DNA of 64,000 nt from Scatophagus argus. Lineage: Eukaryota; Chordata; Actinopteri; Scatophagidae. Below are positions 34,291 through 47,300 of the stretch, one piece after another (the first letter of the stretch is position 1; each line of letters begins with the position of its first letter). Where the stretch lies: positions 62,001 to 126,000 of the forward strand of contig NW_025421230.1 in assembly GCF_020382885.2 (NCBI RefSeq). Reading direction: 5' to 3'. The translations under genes and the position numbers were made by a program. The notes under the pieces are model-generated. The model had not been told where the DNA came from. It searched no databases and worked only from the letters and a program-made list of their open reading frames with translations.

Positions 34291-34740
34291 TCAAGATTCA
34301 AGTCAAGAGAATCAAGAGGTTTTTATTGTCATTTCAGCTGTTTACAGTAATGGTGAACAGTGAAACGACACCAAATTCCTCCTGGGACCAGGTGCTACAG
34401 TAGGAATTAAATACATAAATATATAAATAATAAACACTGTAAATAGTGCAAACTGACATGGCAAGCATCACTGTCACAGGTAGGTGTGGTCAACATGTAG
34501 CTGGAGATGGCTTGGATGCCCCGCCACAGAGGCAGAGTATCCCCACTGACTTTGAAGTAGCCATGGATTCTCTGGGTGGGTGCATGCTTTGCCTTCCTGA
34601 TGGTCGGGGAGAGGTTCTTATTGTACTCTGTATTGCTTTTTCCCCAGCTCTGAGGGCTCTGTCTTGGGTCCTCAGCAGTGTGCACACTTCCGTAGTCATC
34701 CATGTGGTGAGTTGGTGAAGAGGTGTGACTTTTGAACTTC
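34290..34740 (-). mobile_element. Internally deleted LINE, minus strand
   Basis: The plus-strand left end (TTTTTATTGTCATTTCAGC) is the complement of an AATGACAATAAA-type LINE tail. Further right, minus-strand frames give WMTTEVCTLLRTQDRALRAG and RIHGYFKVSGDTLPLWRGIQ, the linker before the reverse transcriptase. The whole reverse transcriptase is missing. Confidence 0.75.
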
Positions 34741-34849
34741 ACTCACTTTTGCGTACTGGTCGTGTAGTGCTACCTTAGCATTAGTGCCAGGCAGAATATA
34801 CACTGCGACAATGAACGCAGTGGTGAATTCCCGTGGCAAATAAAATAGA

Positions 34850-35856
34850 TAGACATATATACTTTATTGATCCCAGGCTGGGAAATTACAGTGCAGCAGC
34901 AGCAATACACACAATTAGCTATACAAAATGTTAAAAAGCGGCAATATAAAATACAGGCAATATAAAAAAGTGTACTTACAACAAATAAACAGTGTAATGT
35001 TGTGCAAAATACAGTAACATATAAGTAAAACATATAAAGCACATAGTGACTGTATGTTATGACCAGTGTTTTAGCTGTTATTGTACAGTGTGATGGCATT
35101 TGGCAGGAAAAATTTCCTGTATCTGTCCCTTCGACAGCGGAGCTGCAGCAGCCTCTGGGAGAAGGTGCTCTGCTGTCTGTCAACTGTGTGATGGAGGAGG
35201 TGCTGATCGTTGTCCATGATGGATAACAGTTTGTTCAGCATCCTGCTCTCCACCATGGTCTCAAAAGACTCCAGCCTGAGATCAAGCACAGAGCCAGCCT
35301 TCTCGATGATCTTATCAAGTCTGTTAGTGTTGCTGGCTCTGATGCTGCTGCCCCAACACATAACAGCAAAGACAATGGCAACAACAGACTGGTAGAAGAT
35401 CTCCAACATCTTGCTGTACACGTTGAAGGATCTCAGCTTCCTCAGGAAACAGAGTCTGCTCATCCCCTTCTTGTACACCGCCTCGGTGTTAGATGTCCAG
35501 TCCAGTCTGTTGCTGATCACCACTCCCAGGTATCTGTAGTCCTCCACCTCCTCCACCACCTCCCCCCTGATCCGTAGTGGCTGTGAAGGCGTCCTCTTCC
35601 TCCTGAAGTCGATCACCATCTCTTTGGTCTTGTTGACATTAAGTCTCAGGTGATTCTGTTCAGACCACTCTACAACATTGTCCACCATTGTCCTGTACTC
35701 ACCTGTCTCCCTCTCTAGTACACCCGACAACAGCTGAGTCATCGGAAAACTTTTGCAGGTGACATGACTCAGAGTTGTACTGAAAGTCAGTGGTATATAA
35801 AGTGAAGAGGAAGGGAGAAAGCACAGTTCCATCGCAGCAAGTGGGTGGGAGTCCAT
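34850..35856 (-). mobile_element. 5'-truncated LINE with intact C-terminal frame
   Basis: An open frame of about 260 codons on the minus strand reads VVEWSEQNHLRLNVNKTKEM, YRYLGVVISNRLDWTSNTEA, FLRKLRSFNVYSKML and ends FFLPNAITLYNNS at 35071. It lacks the FADD part. The 3' end (minus) is GGGATCAATAAAGTATATATGTCTATC. A poly-adenylated truncated copy of the family also at 48990-51310. Confidence 0.9.
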
Positions 35857-37005
35857 GCTAGGCTAAAAACCAATTCTAGCCAGCCAGCTCTGCCGTCCAT
35901 CATACACACATATGCACAAGCATCAGACGACACAGAGGACTGAGGGTCAGACCCCCAAAGCAGTCCAAGGCTGCGTTACCTTACCAGCAGGTCGCTGCTC
36001 AGATCAGATCATGTTCCATTTCTGATCTGCAGCAGTGTCTGGCGGTGATAGGCATGAACATTGGCCGTTCTGACATCCATGTGACCAGAATTGTACCACA
36101 CAACGTGCTTAGTACACAAATCTTGGAGAGAGCCCAGAAAAAGAGTACAGTGAACTTGTTTCTGCATATCAAAGTCAGATGCAGATGCTTGTTGGAAAAT
36201 CCACTTGGTGACTTCTGAAAGTTCTCTGAGTCACCGGATTCTGGCTGAGGAGGATGAGAATTCAGCTTCTGGTTATGGCTTGTAGGGCAAGACCTGAAGT
36301 GGGGAATCGAGGGATCTTAGGGCTCAGCTGTGGGGAGTGCTAGGGAGATGTCCTTACTGCTGCTTCACTACCCACAGATGTTCTGGGATCAGAGGGGCAA
36401 AACATCTAAGAAGGTTGGCTCTGGGATGAAGACCTTGGAGCTGGCCACCTGGCACTCATAGCAAGTATCTTCAAGATGAGTCCAGTTGAGTGAGTTCCAA
36501 AATATCCCATAACAGAAGACTAAAAACCTCCTACCGCTGTTGTTCAATAAGATAAATCATTAAGCTGTTGACAAATCTGTGAGGACTAGTTGAATGGTGA
36601 ACAAAGCACACGTGGAGGCAAGAATAGTATCTCCGTGTAAATTCCCTTAGTGGTTAAAAATTGGCAAAGACAACTTAAATAAATAAATTTCAGTATACAG
36701 TAGGTGCCCAATGTGTGGTTATTTCTATGCATACTGGAAAAATGAAATAACCAGAAAAAATTATGCTACCTTGGTTAGCACAATAACATCACGCGTTCTA
36801 TTGGTGTTTAGTTTGCAAACGACAACACCACAGTGGTGTTAGTAAACAATTCTAAAATGTTTGTTTTCATATTTCATCACTGAACACGAAGGTTTGCTTA
36901 ACCTGTTCAGACATGTCTAAGATGGTGATAATCTTATGCTACCCTTATTAAAATGGTTTATTTACATCTACACTGTATAATTTTATAGAATTTGTTTTGA
37001 ACATC
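35857..37005. other. No gene or repeat recognised
   Basis: Mixed-composition DNA, with a GC-richer first 600 bases (35860-36480) that may be an old transposon but gives no readable domain on either strand. Confidence 0.4.
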
Positions 37006-37372
37006 CATCCATTCATTTTCTATACCGCTTATCCATCAGGGTCGCGGGGGAGCTGGAGCCTATCCCAGCTGACTACGGGCGAGAGGCGGGGTTCACCCTG
37101 GACTGGTCGCCAGTCAATCGCAGGGCCAACACACAAAAACAAACAACCACACACTCTCACACTCACACCTAGGGGCAATTTAGAGTAGCCAATTAACCTA
37201 ACGTGCATGTTTTTGGTACTGTGGGAGGAAGCCGGAGAGCCCGGAGAAAACCCACGCAGGCACAGGGAGAACATGCAAACTCCACATAGAAGGGCCCAGA
37301 CCGGGATTCGAACCTGGAACACTCTTGCTATGAGGCGACAGTGCTAACCACTGCACCACCGTGCCACCCAAT
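37006..37372 (-). mobile_element. tRNA-derived SINE, full length
   Basis: On the minus strand the head reads GGTGGTGCAGTGGTTAGCAC (A-box-like) and, about 35 bases on, GGTTCGAATCC (a perfect B box, plus 37304-37314), so the element is derived from a tRNA. The body is the GC-rich unit shared with 29405-29540, and the tail is (ATGGATG)n, seen as CATCCATCCATT on the plus strand. About 365 bp. Confidence 0.85.
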
Positions 37373-37807
37373 TTGTGTAATTTTTCTTGAATAGTAATTT
37401 AAGGTAGTTATCAATCCAAGTTTCTGTAGTTATTGGTTTTGGCCTAAAGTCATTGCATAGTGGAACAAATGTAAAATAAGAAGTCGGGTGCATTTCTCAG
37501 GTTCAGACATGTCTAAGATGGTCTAGTAAACAGTGAATAGTAATGTATGTAGTTATTCCACCCAGTCTCAGTAGCTAATAACGTTCACACACAACCTCAC
37601 ATTTTATGTCCCCACAGTGACCATGTCCTCCTGCATGCCTCGCTCTGTCTTTCTCAGCCAGAGGTAACTGCTTTGCCACTTTGTCAAAGCTTGCAAAACT
37701 GTGTCTGTCAAATTATGCACAGTGGACCTGCAATAATGGCAGCTTGCTGAGAGGACACATTACACAGCTCCACTACTTCTACTCGAAATTCCACTATAAC
37801 AAATCTG
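37373..37807. other. Nothing recognised
   Basis: AT-rich spacer between two SINEs. No reading frame or repeat of note. Confidence 0.4.
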
Positions 37808-38571
37808 TTAGGGGGCAGCCGTGGCCTATAGCTTGAAGAAGTGGCTTGTGATCGGAGGAAAAATTTGGGTGTGGTGGAGTGATTAATGCAAAAAAATGCC
37901 CCCCCCCTTCATTAGTCGGCCAATATGCTCCCCGGGTGCTTGATGCTGCCCACTGCTCCTGTGTGTGTTTCACTGCATGTAATTTGCTGGGTGTTGCATA
38001 CAGTAGCGGTTTCTCATATGGGCGAATTGGGCGGCCGCCCAGGGCGGCACTTTGCTGGGGGCGGCATGTGAGGATCTCCGCCCCGCCCACAAAAAAAATA
38101 AAATAATAAAAAAATAAATATATATAAAATACTTAAATAATTAATTAATAATTGGCGCCCCCTGGCGTTGTAATTACGCCCCCCGAGAGCGCCGCTGCAG
38201 TTACTGCAACTCTGCAAGAGGGGGGTGGGGTCACTCACCGAGGTCAAACCACTGGAATAAGGAGCGGGGGGGCGGGAATCCTCCTAATTGTTCCACAGTT
38301 ATGGAATCAAAAAGCACTCAAAGCAAATTTCATTCATAACACTACATAGTTGCCTACTGTAGGCCTGTTTCACATTCCGTACACTCTTGTTTTTCGTCTG
38401 TGGGTTGTGCGAAGGCCAATAATACAGCCTTACTATTCAAAAATGAGACCATCTGTACACCACCAATGTGTTGGTTTAGTCTTGACCCCTGCTGTCCGTC
38501 ACGTCAGAGGCCATTGGCATCAGCGTAACCTGTTGATTCCCGAGGCGACTCCGATTCAGGTAATAAACATA

Positions 38572-39636
38572 ATGGACAGAAAAAGGCCAAAGCTATCGGG
38601 TGCTTATTTCAGAAAGAAAAGGAAAGAAGAAGAGGAGAAACAAAGGTATGTAGCTAATGTTCCCTCTGTAGCGTACGACTGTAATTACGTTATGAAAAGG
38701 GGCTAACGTTAATTGTTTAGCGGTCATTAGCTTGTTTGCTGTTTTGTGTGCTGGTTATAGTTAACCTGAACATTATCTGAGTTAACATTCATACATACCA
38801 ATAACTGTGTCTACACTTAAGCCATCAACACCTTTGCTGTCATTGCTTTGTGACCATTTGGTTATCGCTGCGTACTGTATTTGGCCGTCGGGATGTTCCG
38901 TGCAGTAAGCTGGCCTTAAAAAGACGGACGTTGCCCACATTTCGTCCATTATTTTCTTTCTCAGTATAACGTTAATAGAATTTGGGCAATGAAGCATTTC
39001 TCCCCGTTGGTTAATCTGTAGGTTAATAGCATGTAATAGGCGTAATAACATTAAGTGATAGCTAATGTATTTAAGTGTGTCGTTCATGCATGTTTACACT
39101 GATGCACTTTTCCAGGGGCACTGCTAAAATATTTTGGAGCGCCTCCTGCCCAGGATGAGTCTCCAGCAACAGAGGCTTCATCTGTAGCAGAGGATCAGGA
39201 GATCCCATCCACCTCTACGGCTGCTATGGCTTCTATGGCATCTCCTGCCATGTCTCAGGAAGGCCATGAGGAGTTTGCTGCTGCTTCTCCTCAGCAGGAG
39301 CCTATAGGTGGGTGGTATTTTGCTCTCATTTGTGTGTGTGTGTGTGAAGGTAGAAGTAGCAGTGTGTTTTATCTGTGAATCTTACCTGCCTGTACACATT
39401 TTTTCCTGTTAGTTGTGATTAATCCAGTTTTGCTATTTCTTAAAACTATATTTTGTTCCACTGCTGTGTGCTTTGAATAATGTGCCAAATCAGATGTGCT
39501 GTTCTACAGAAATGCCTGATCCCCCACAAAGTTCATCTTCCACTGGGGAGGAGCCTCTTTCAACAGACCCTGCAGACTGGCCATCACCTCTGACAGATAG
39601 CATCAAGACCGAGTTGGTACGCAGAGGGCCAAGTTA
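38572..39636 (+). pseudogene. N-terminal exons of a ZMYM1-like hAT transposase
   Basis: Three exon-like pieces: 38572-38645 (MDRKRPKLSGAYFRKKRK, donor GTATGT), 39116-39307 (ALLKYFGAPPAQDE ..., donor GTGGGT) and about 39511-39636 (MPDPPQSSSSTGEE ... DPADWPSPLTDSI ... LVRRGP). The wording DPADWP...LVRRGP is typical of the region before the TTF-type zinc finger in ZMYM1-like hAT proteins. The first two exons join out of frame by one base, and everything after is deleted. A fragment of a sister copy is at 57330-57540. Confidence 0.72.
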
Positions 39637-39856
39637 GGTGGCATCAGATTTCTTTTTTCCTTAATGGGAGATGTTGTCACCAGAAGGGTCAGGTTTACGT
39701 TCTGTGTGTGTGAAGGATTTGTGTATTTTGACTTGTATTTTTATTGTTGTTATTTATATTCAATTATCCTTATTTCTTTGTCATGCTTTTCTATGCTTGT
39801 GATATGTATTGTGTATTTTCTTTCAGTTCAGTTCAATTCAGCTTTATTTATAAAGC

Positions 39857-39861
<5 letters not shown>

Positions 39862-39918
<57 letters not shown>
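39862..39918. repeat. (TA)n microsatellite
   Basis: About 28 uninterrupted TA units within the hAT element; likely to form hairpins. Confidence 0.95.
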
Positions 39919-39919
<1 letters not shown>

Positions 39920-40212
39920 TGCATATATTTATGGTTGTGCACTTTAAATTGGTTGTTTAATGTTTAGTTTGTTTTATTGCATTTCTATCATAATAAAGTT
40001 TATACATATACTTTTCACCCGATGTTCTCTTTGGGTTGGTGGGGGCGTGAGCCAGTGCGGGGGGGGCACCACAGGGGCTGTTCGCCCAGGGCGCCATTCA
40101 GGCTAGGACCGCCACTGGTTGCATGTGTGTGTTCAACTAAGGATGGGATAAATGCAGTAGTCAAATTCAGTATGTGTGTATGTAAAAATATATATATACT
40201 GCCAATAAAAGT

Positions 40213-40816
40213 TGATTCTTCTTCTTTTGATTCTTCTGAAATCAGACTTTTCCTCAAAACTGGATGGTATTTTGACAGCAATAGAGAATGTGAGAAAAGA
40301 TACAAGCAGTTGTGCAGAGCGAGCCAGCCACACAGAAACGTGGAGAAGACAATATTAGCTAACATTAGCCAAAGACACTCATTATGGAGTTCCAAAATCA
40401 TAGAGATAAAATGTCTGTGCTGTGGGCTACTCAGACCGAGGGACACATCCTTTGCAAAAACTGTTCTGTGAGGCTGTAAGAACTTGGCTATTGGATTGCA
40501 TATGACACATCAAGAATTTGATGCAGAGTGGAAGAGTGGAAGACATGACACATAAGGCTGGGAACGCGATATTCATGTCCAGGTTAAAGCTCTGGGTTAC
40601 AGTTCATTGTTCATTGAGAAAGCTCTGTTCAGTTGAGGAACACCTTGTAAATGGTTAATTACCTTGTAAATTGTTAATTTATTTTACCTCTACATTCTTT
40701 TGTAACTGTTTTTGCACACTCTTTGCTTTTTGTACTCCTCTTCTGTCCTTGTGAGCTGCCACAACAAGTGAATTTCCCCACTGCGGGATCAATAAAGTTC
40801 ATCTTATCTTATCTTA
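40213..40816 (+). mobile_element. LINE 3' end, with unassigned sequence before it
   Basis: From about 40640 to 40816 the sequence (TTGTTAATTTATTTTACCTC ... CCCCACTGCGGGATCAATAAAG) ends in (TTATC)n and matches the reverse complement of 53311-53462. The part from 40213 to 40640 is not recognised and has only short frames. Confidence 0.75.
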
Positions 40817-41099
40817 TAATGTAGCCCAATAGTTGCCACATGTTGTTAAATGAAAGGATGTTATTTTGCATAGAGCTCTTTTGGTTTGCATTTTATTTGT
40901 GCTGATACTACCACAGTAGTAATAATGATGTCAATGGAATATTGTAACAAAGCAGAGATCTATTTATTTTGTATGGACATGGCATGCGTTCTTTTTCTGT
41001 TTGTGTTTTGTTAGATGTTATGTCAAAAATAATAAAGAAAAAAACTATAGTCGCAATAGATTGTATGGATACGATTTAGATATAGGTTGCTTTTCCCTC

Positions 41100-41321
41100 G
41101 TTTTATTAGACGGGCGCCATGGTGGGCGCTCATGAGAATTTTTTTCATCGGGACAGCCCCTTAGTGTCTCAGAGTTTTAGTCACGTGTAAGCGGAGTGCA
41201 CCGGTGTGCTACATATTAAATTAAGCGCTCCCTCGTTGAAGCGCGCACTTCTCCAGTCAAAGGCATCAGATCGGCACAGCACCGCGCCCACATGCAAGCA
41301 GCTGCAGTCAGCTCTGAAGCT
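41100..41321 (+). promoter_or_regulatory. Probable promoter/5' UTR of the acidic-protein gene
   Basis: CpG-containing stretch (GAAGCGCGCACTTCTCC; GGCACAGCACCGCGCCC) just before ATG 41322 in an otherwise AT-rich area. No TATA box at a sensible position. The ATG has G at +4. Confidence 0.4.
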
Positions 41322-44300
41322 ATGGCAGAAATGGTAAGCACACTATAATTTAACATGATCTATAGTATAAAATGGCGCTGTGAATTTTAATTACGTGCAG
41401 TTTTCTGGGCAAATAAGAGTAAAATTGATGTTGAAATTTATCGAGAAAGTTAGCTAACAGCGAGCTAACAGTCAAGCTAGCTAAGTCAGTGGTGAACGTG
41501 CAGGTGCTCCAGTGTGAGTTTGCTCAGTTAAATCAGCTGTTAAAAGCCTGATAACCGTGAATAATGTTTCCTACCCACTGGAATATTGATAAGAATTGTA
41601 AAAGTTTTTTTTTATTTGTTGTCACTACCTTGATCAGGTATTTTAATATGGTTAACCTAAGCTTGACTTTCTAAATACAATTTTTATCCTTCCTTTCTTT
41701 GCATGTTGTGACAGTAATTAACTCAAGTTGCTATTGTGGTGAACTTCTGAAATGATTAGTTCTACTTTCAGAAGCAATTCACACAGTAGAAAATACTGTA
41801 GTATGACTGTCTGTCACTTATTTCTACAGGATAGAACGGGTTTGGCATCCACCGATGGCAGGTCTGAATGCACAGGTGAGCAAGAACAGGACTGAATTAC
41901 TGAATTAGAACTATAATGCAGTTTATAGTAATTCATTTTTTGTAGTGTTCACGAGGATGAGATTGTCAAAGCACCTCACAGTTAATTTAGATTCCACTTC
42001 AGAGTGATGTGATAACAAAATGATAACTGATGCATCTCAGCTTGCAGACTGCATGTTGACGCTGCTCTCACTTTGTACTTTGCTTATTTATTACAATCTA
42101 CATTAACCTTAGAAGCAGTGAAATTGTGGAAAACGCATGTTAAAGCTTGTTGAATGATGCTGTGTTATTAGCTTTTTATTGCACTATAGTTCACCTGCCT
42201 TGTTGCTCTATGTGTGACAAACAGTGGATGCTGCTACTCAACATGACACCAAGATGAGACACAGAACCTTTGCATGTTTTTCCTAATAAAACAATTAGAT
42301 GCTGCCCCTGGGTCTTAACATGGTGGTAAAATAAACTTTAATCTTCTCATCAGACTCAATTTTTTTGCAGTCACCCTTTGACTGCAGTAAGCAGGGGATG
42401 GTCTTAGCAAAAGGGAAAATAATGCTCTGTCTGTGTCAGTACCTGACACGGTGCAGGGCGCTGATGCAATAAATATAAAATAAAAAGTTAAGACGCATCT
42501 CTTGAGGTTAATTTAGATGGAATGGTAGTCTGTGTCTGTCTGTTTTCCCTTCTAGTTTAATAATATTTGCAGATTTGGCAGTAATCTAAGGGATGTATCT
42601 CTTTAGATCAGTGCTTCTCAAATAGTGGGGCGCGCCCCCCTGGGGGGGCGCGGTGCGATGCCAGGGGGGGCGCGTGTGACCCTGGGGAACATGCTTTTTT
42701 TGCCGTACTAGAATAAAGTGTAATTGCACATCCACTACAGTAGTTGGCAGTGGCGCTCTCATTGTCAGAGTGTGCGCAGGGAGTATTAGCTCTGTGGTGT
42801 AGCGGCTTTTTTGCACCGAGCAGGCGATATGAAGTGCAGTAAACGAACCCTTAAGAGACAACATGAAGAAATTTTTAACAGGGATGAGAAGAAAGGCGGA
42901 GAGAGACGAAGATAATGAGACAAAAGTAACTCACCCGAAAGCTAAGACGAGGAAATATGACGAAGCATATGTAGCGCTTGGCTTCACTGTGACTACAGTG
43001 GGAGACGACAGACCGGTGTGTTTACTGTGTCTAAACATGCTGGCAGCGGACAGCATGAAGCCAAATAAATTAAGGCCCCACTTGAAGACATTACATCCCA
43101 ATCATGCTGATAAGCCGCTGGAGTTTTTTCAGCCAAAACGTGCCGAATATTGCCGACAATCATCCCGCTTTGTGAATGCTACTTCAGTAAACCAGCGAGA
43201 ATTGTTAGCATCCTATTATTACATATTATTAAATATTATTACATACTCTTTAGATGATGAAATGAAACGGTTTCATTCTCATTTTCCCCTTTAAAGTAAA
43301 TAACATCAGTTCTTAAAACACTGCATTGAACAGTCTCAAGTTACCTTTGTTAGATATTTGTTAGGTTTGTTTGTTGCAAGGAAACGCTGCCTGACCAGGG
43401 CCCACAACATCACCAGTGACCCCTCCCACCCTCACCATGGTCTGTTCTCACTGCTGAAGTCTGGCAGAAGATTCCGCAGCATGCGGTGCAGAACAACCAG
43501 ACTCGCAAACAGCTTCTTTCCATATGCCATAAGACTACTTAACTCTACATGATCACTTCCCCTCCTCACCCACACATACACCACTCAGGACTACAGCCCA
43601 TTTATTTACTGTGCAACATATTTATATTCTGTACATCTACAAAAGTACTATTTATTACAAATACTCACTGTGCAATAATAATTACATATGTATATATGCC
43701 GACTGACTTTTTATACAAAATACCTCATTTTTCAAGTACTTTTTACTGCATATTTATTGTGCGTATATATTATATTTTTTACTTTTTTTTTCTTTTAAAA
43801 AGAATATGTCAGTAATTCTTGCTATGCTTGAGCCACTGTACCGAAATTTCGTTTGTGATGAAAATCCAAATGACAAATAAAGAAAGTCTAAGTCTAAGTC
43901 TAAGTTAGCGCATCTTGAGCTTAGTTAACATTTTCATCTTCTTTAATTTATGTGCAGGTGGTGTGACTGTGAGCCTCGACACTAGAAAGAAGAAAGGGGT
44001 AAGTCATCTGCACTTGACTGTTAAAATCTGCATTTAATCAACTTTATCCCAACAGAATTTCAGAACCATGATCCTGATTCACATTAAAAATAATTCACTC
44101 TATATTATAGACCATACTATACTGTATATAGTAATTATATTATATATAATATTACATAGTGTACATAGTGTAATTTCTCCTGTTTTTTCACCACATAAGG
44201 ACTTTCATCATCTGCTGATCCACTACAAAATTTACTTAGGGCTGTCAAAATTAGGGCGTTAACGCGGATCATAATTATGCCGTGTTGCATGCGCAAATGG

Positions 44301-47300
44301 GTAGTTGATCTGGTAGTTATCTGGTAGTTAAAGAAAAATGAGCCAACCATCACATCTGCTATTGAGACACACGGCGTGGCTGCTGATGGCCATGATGCAG
44401 AGAGTTAAAAGAAGTGTGTACATGTACATCTCTGTGGCTGCAATACAGAGATGTACATCCTGTCCATCATCGCTTCTCTGTCATGTCATGTATTAGTTGT
44501 GTGAATGGGTGGGGATTTAAACGTGCAGTGTTAAATGTTTTTAACTTATGTGTTTTTCAGATTACAAGACGTTGTCGTGACTTCAGTCGACTCCTAAAGT
44601 TAAAAAGGCATCATAAGATTTGTGAGGACCGCTACATCAGGGCCTCTGAGGAGCTGAAAAAAGAAGAGAGAGAGAAGAACTTATCTCTATTGCGTATCAT
44701 TGCATCAGTAAGTAGTGATACACCTTCTCATAGTGTACAACAGAGTGACACGAGAGAGAATTTCCTGTTGTTGCCATTTTGTACACGTCACATGAGCTAA
44801 TATTCTCTTAATCAAAAGTGAATACTGCAGGGTTTCAGCTGCAATGTCTGCAATGTTTTACAAAAAAAATCTGTTCAATTGTGTGAAAGTCACCTTCATC
44901 ATTGCAAAGGCCTGTAAGTACCGTATTTTTGCAATGGAGTATAGCTGTTTTGGCAACTCAAGGAACTCCAGTTTGTATGATAACAAATAATGTGCTCTTT
45001 TTATTTCAGGTAAGCTTGAGCTATTTTCACTCAGTCTGATGTTTTTTTTTATTTAGAACAAGCACCACAGCTCCAGTGACAGTGAGAACACTGTTGTCCT
45101 TGGCCCCACCGAGGATGCTGATGAGGACACAACAGTCCCTGAGCTCACAAGGACTGACAGCATAGTTGTAAGTTTATTTGTAAAGCTTCATGCTATCATA
45201 CAGAATGCAATGGCAAGTGTTCAGAATGTTTGCTATTTTATATGTAGATTGTAAAATATACTGTATTTGCGAGTTCCTAAAATTAGCCACAAATCCTTGT
45301 ACACAATTTTAAATCTTATTCTTTATTTGTAGATTGTGTAGTGTACATTTGTGACCATTTTCAGGCTAATCTCTCTCCATACTGCCACTGTCACCACTGT
45401 TGCTGGTGTTACTGCTACCAATGTTACTACTACTAATATTTCTAATTTCTAATAACTTAATAACTTATTTGAAAATTTTCAATCTGGCTTTAGAGCTCAT
45501 CATAGCACAGAAACAGCATTGGTCAAAGTCACAAATGACCTCCTCCTGGCATCAGACAAGGGATTTATCTCTGTCCTTGTACTGGTAGACCTTAGTGCTG
45601 CATTTGACACCATTGACCACTCTATATTACTGCACAGATTGGAACACCTAATTGGCATCAAAGGAACTGCATTAAGCTGGTTTCAGTCTTATTTATCAGA
45701 TCGATTTCAATTTGTTCATGTTAATGATACATCGTCCACACTCACAAAAGTTAGTCATGGAGTTCCCCAAGGTTCTGTCCTTGGGCCAATATTATTCAGC
45801 CTGTATATGCTCCCCATTGGTGATATTATTAGGAAACACTCCATCCATTTTCATTGTTATTGTTATATTATTATTTTCATTGTTGACACACAATTGTACT
45901 TATCAATGAAACCAGATGAAACAAATCAGCTAGTCAAGCTTCAGGCATGTCTTAAAGACATAAAAACCTGGATGACCAACAACTTCCTACTTCTAAATTC
46001 AGACAAAACTGAAGTTATTGTTCTGGGCCCCGAACACCTTAGAAACAAATTATGCAGTGATATTGCATTGCCAGATGGCTTAGCCGTGGCCTCAAGCTCC
46101 ACTGTAAGAAATTATTAGGAGTTATCTTTGACCAAGACATGTCCTTTAACTCACACATAGCGAATATTTCAAAGACTGCATTCTTTCACCTCCTCAGTAT
46201 CGCAAAGATTAGGCACATCCTTGAGTCAGAAAGATGCAGAAGAATTAGTCCATGCATTCATTACCTCTAGACTGGATTACTGTAACTCCCTTCTATCAGG
46301 CTGCCCCAATAAATCCATAAAGACTCTCCAGCTAATCCAGAACGCTGCAGCACAACTACTGACAAGAACCAGCATGAGAGATCATATTTCTCCTGTTCTG
46401 GCTTCTCTACATTGGCTACCTGTAAAATTCAGGATAGATTTTAAAATTCTCCTCCTCATTTATAAAGCCCTGCACGGTCAGGCACCAACCTATATTAAAG
46501 AGTTAATAGTACCCTATTATCCCACCAGAACTTTGTGTTCCCAAAATGCAGGGCTACTTGTGGTTCCTAGAGTCCTCAAAAGTAGATTGGGAACCAGAGC
46601 CTTTAGTTATCAAGCTCCTCTACTATGAAACCATCTTCCGGTTTTGGTCCGGGAGGTGGACATCCTCTCTATATTTAAGAGTAGACTAAAAACTTTCCTC
46701 TTTGATAAAGCTTATAGTTAGGGCTGGCCTAGGCCCGCCCCTAGTTATGCTGCTATAGGCTTAGACTACCAGGGTCCTCCCATGACGCACTGAGCTCTTT
46801 CTTCCTCTCCTCTCCTCTCCCTCTCTCTCATATTACTAACTCAACTTCTTCCCTGGAGTCATTGTGCTTTCTTGTCCCGCAGATTCCTATCAGTCATGTC
46901 TGGACCTCCTGCTGCAGTCCTGCTGTCGTCCTGCTCAAAACCTATTGCGATTACTACTGTTTAGTCATAATCTGATTTAAATCTGTTACGAGTCAGTACA
47001 GCTACTACCATTATTGTTACTACTATTGTTATCAAAATCACCATAATACCTTCTGTATACTTCATTGTCATTATCATTATCTACATTTCCGATACTTCTG
47101 GTATTATTACTGCTGCCATGCATCTCTGCTTGTGTGCTCCTTCTCTCACACCCCACCCCCTCTGTCTCTCTCTCTCTCTCTCTTGCTCTCCTGCTCTCTC
47201 TCTCTCTCTCCCTCTCCCTCTCTTTCAACCCAACCGGTCAAGGCAGATGGCTGCCCATCTTGAGCCGGGGTCTGCTCCGAGGTTTCTGCCTTCTTAAAGG

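Larger units (their letters stand above)
38001..40117 (+). mobile_element. Deleted hAT transposon inserted in a SINE
   Basis: Left end CAGTAGCGGTTT and right end the complement of CAGTGGCGGTCC; sub-terminal GCCCAGGGCGGC is also inverted at the right side (GCCCAGGGCGCC). Flanking 8-mers GTTGCATA and GTTGCATG differ by one base. It carries transposase N-terminal exon remnants (see 38572) but no catalytic core, and an AT microsatellite. Confidence 0.88.
37808..40212 (+). mobile_element. tRNA-derived SINE split by a hAT element
   Basis: Left part 37808-38000 begins GGGGGCAGCCGTGGCCTATAG (tRNA-like head) and runs to GCTGGGTGTTGCATA. Right part 40118-40212 resumes GTTGCATGTGTGTGTTCAAC and ends with GATGGGATAAATGCAGTAGTC and CCAATAAA. 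Removing the hAT restores the usual fish SINE order, with one copy of the 8-bp target. Confidence 0.8.

Noticed and set aside
37300-37372. A tRNA gene suggested by an exact B box and A-box-like head on the minus strand
   Set aside because: The cloverleaf does not close, and the body and (ATGGATG)n tail belong to a SINE whose shorter copy lies at 29405.
39862-39918. The TA microsatellite as a regulatory or origin element
   Set aside because: A plain dinucleotide expansion inside a dead transposon; nothing else supports a function.
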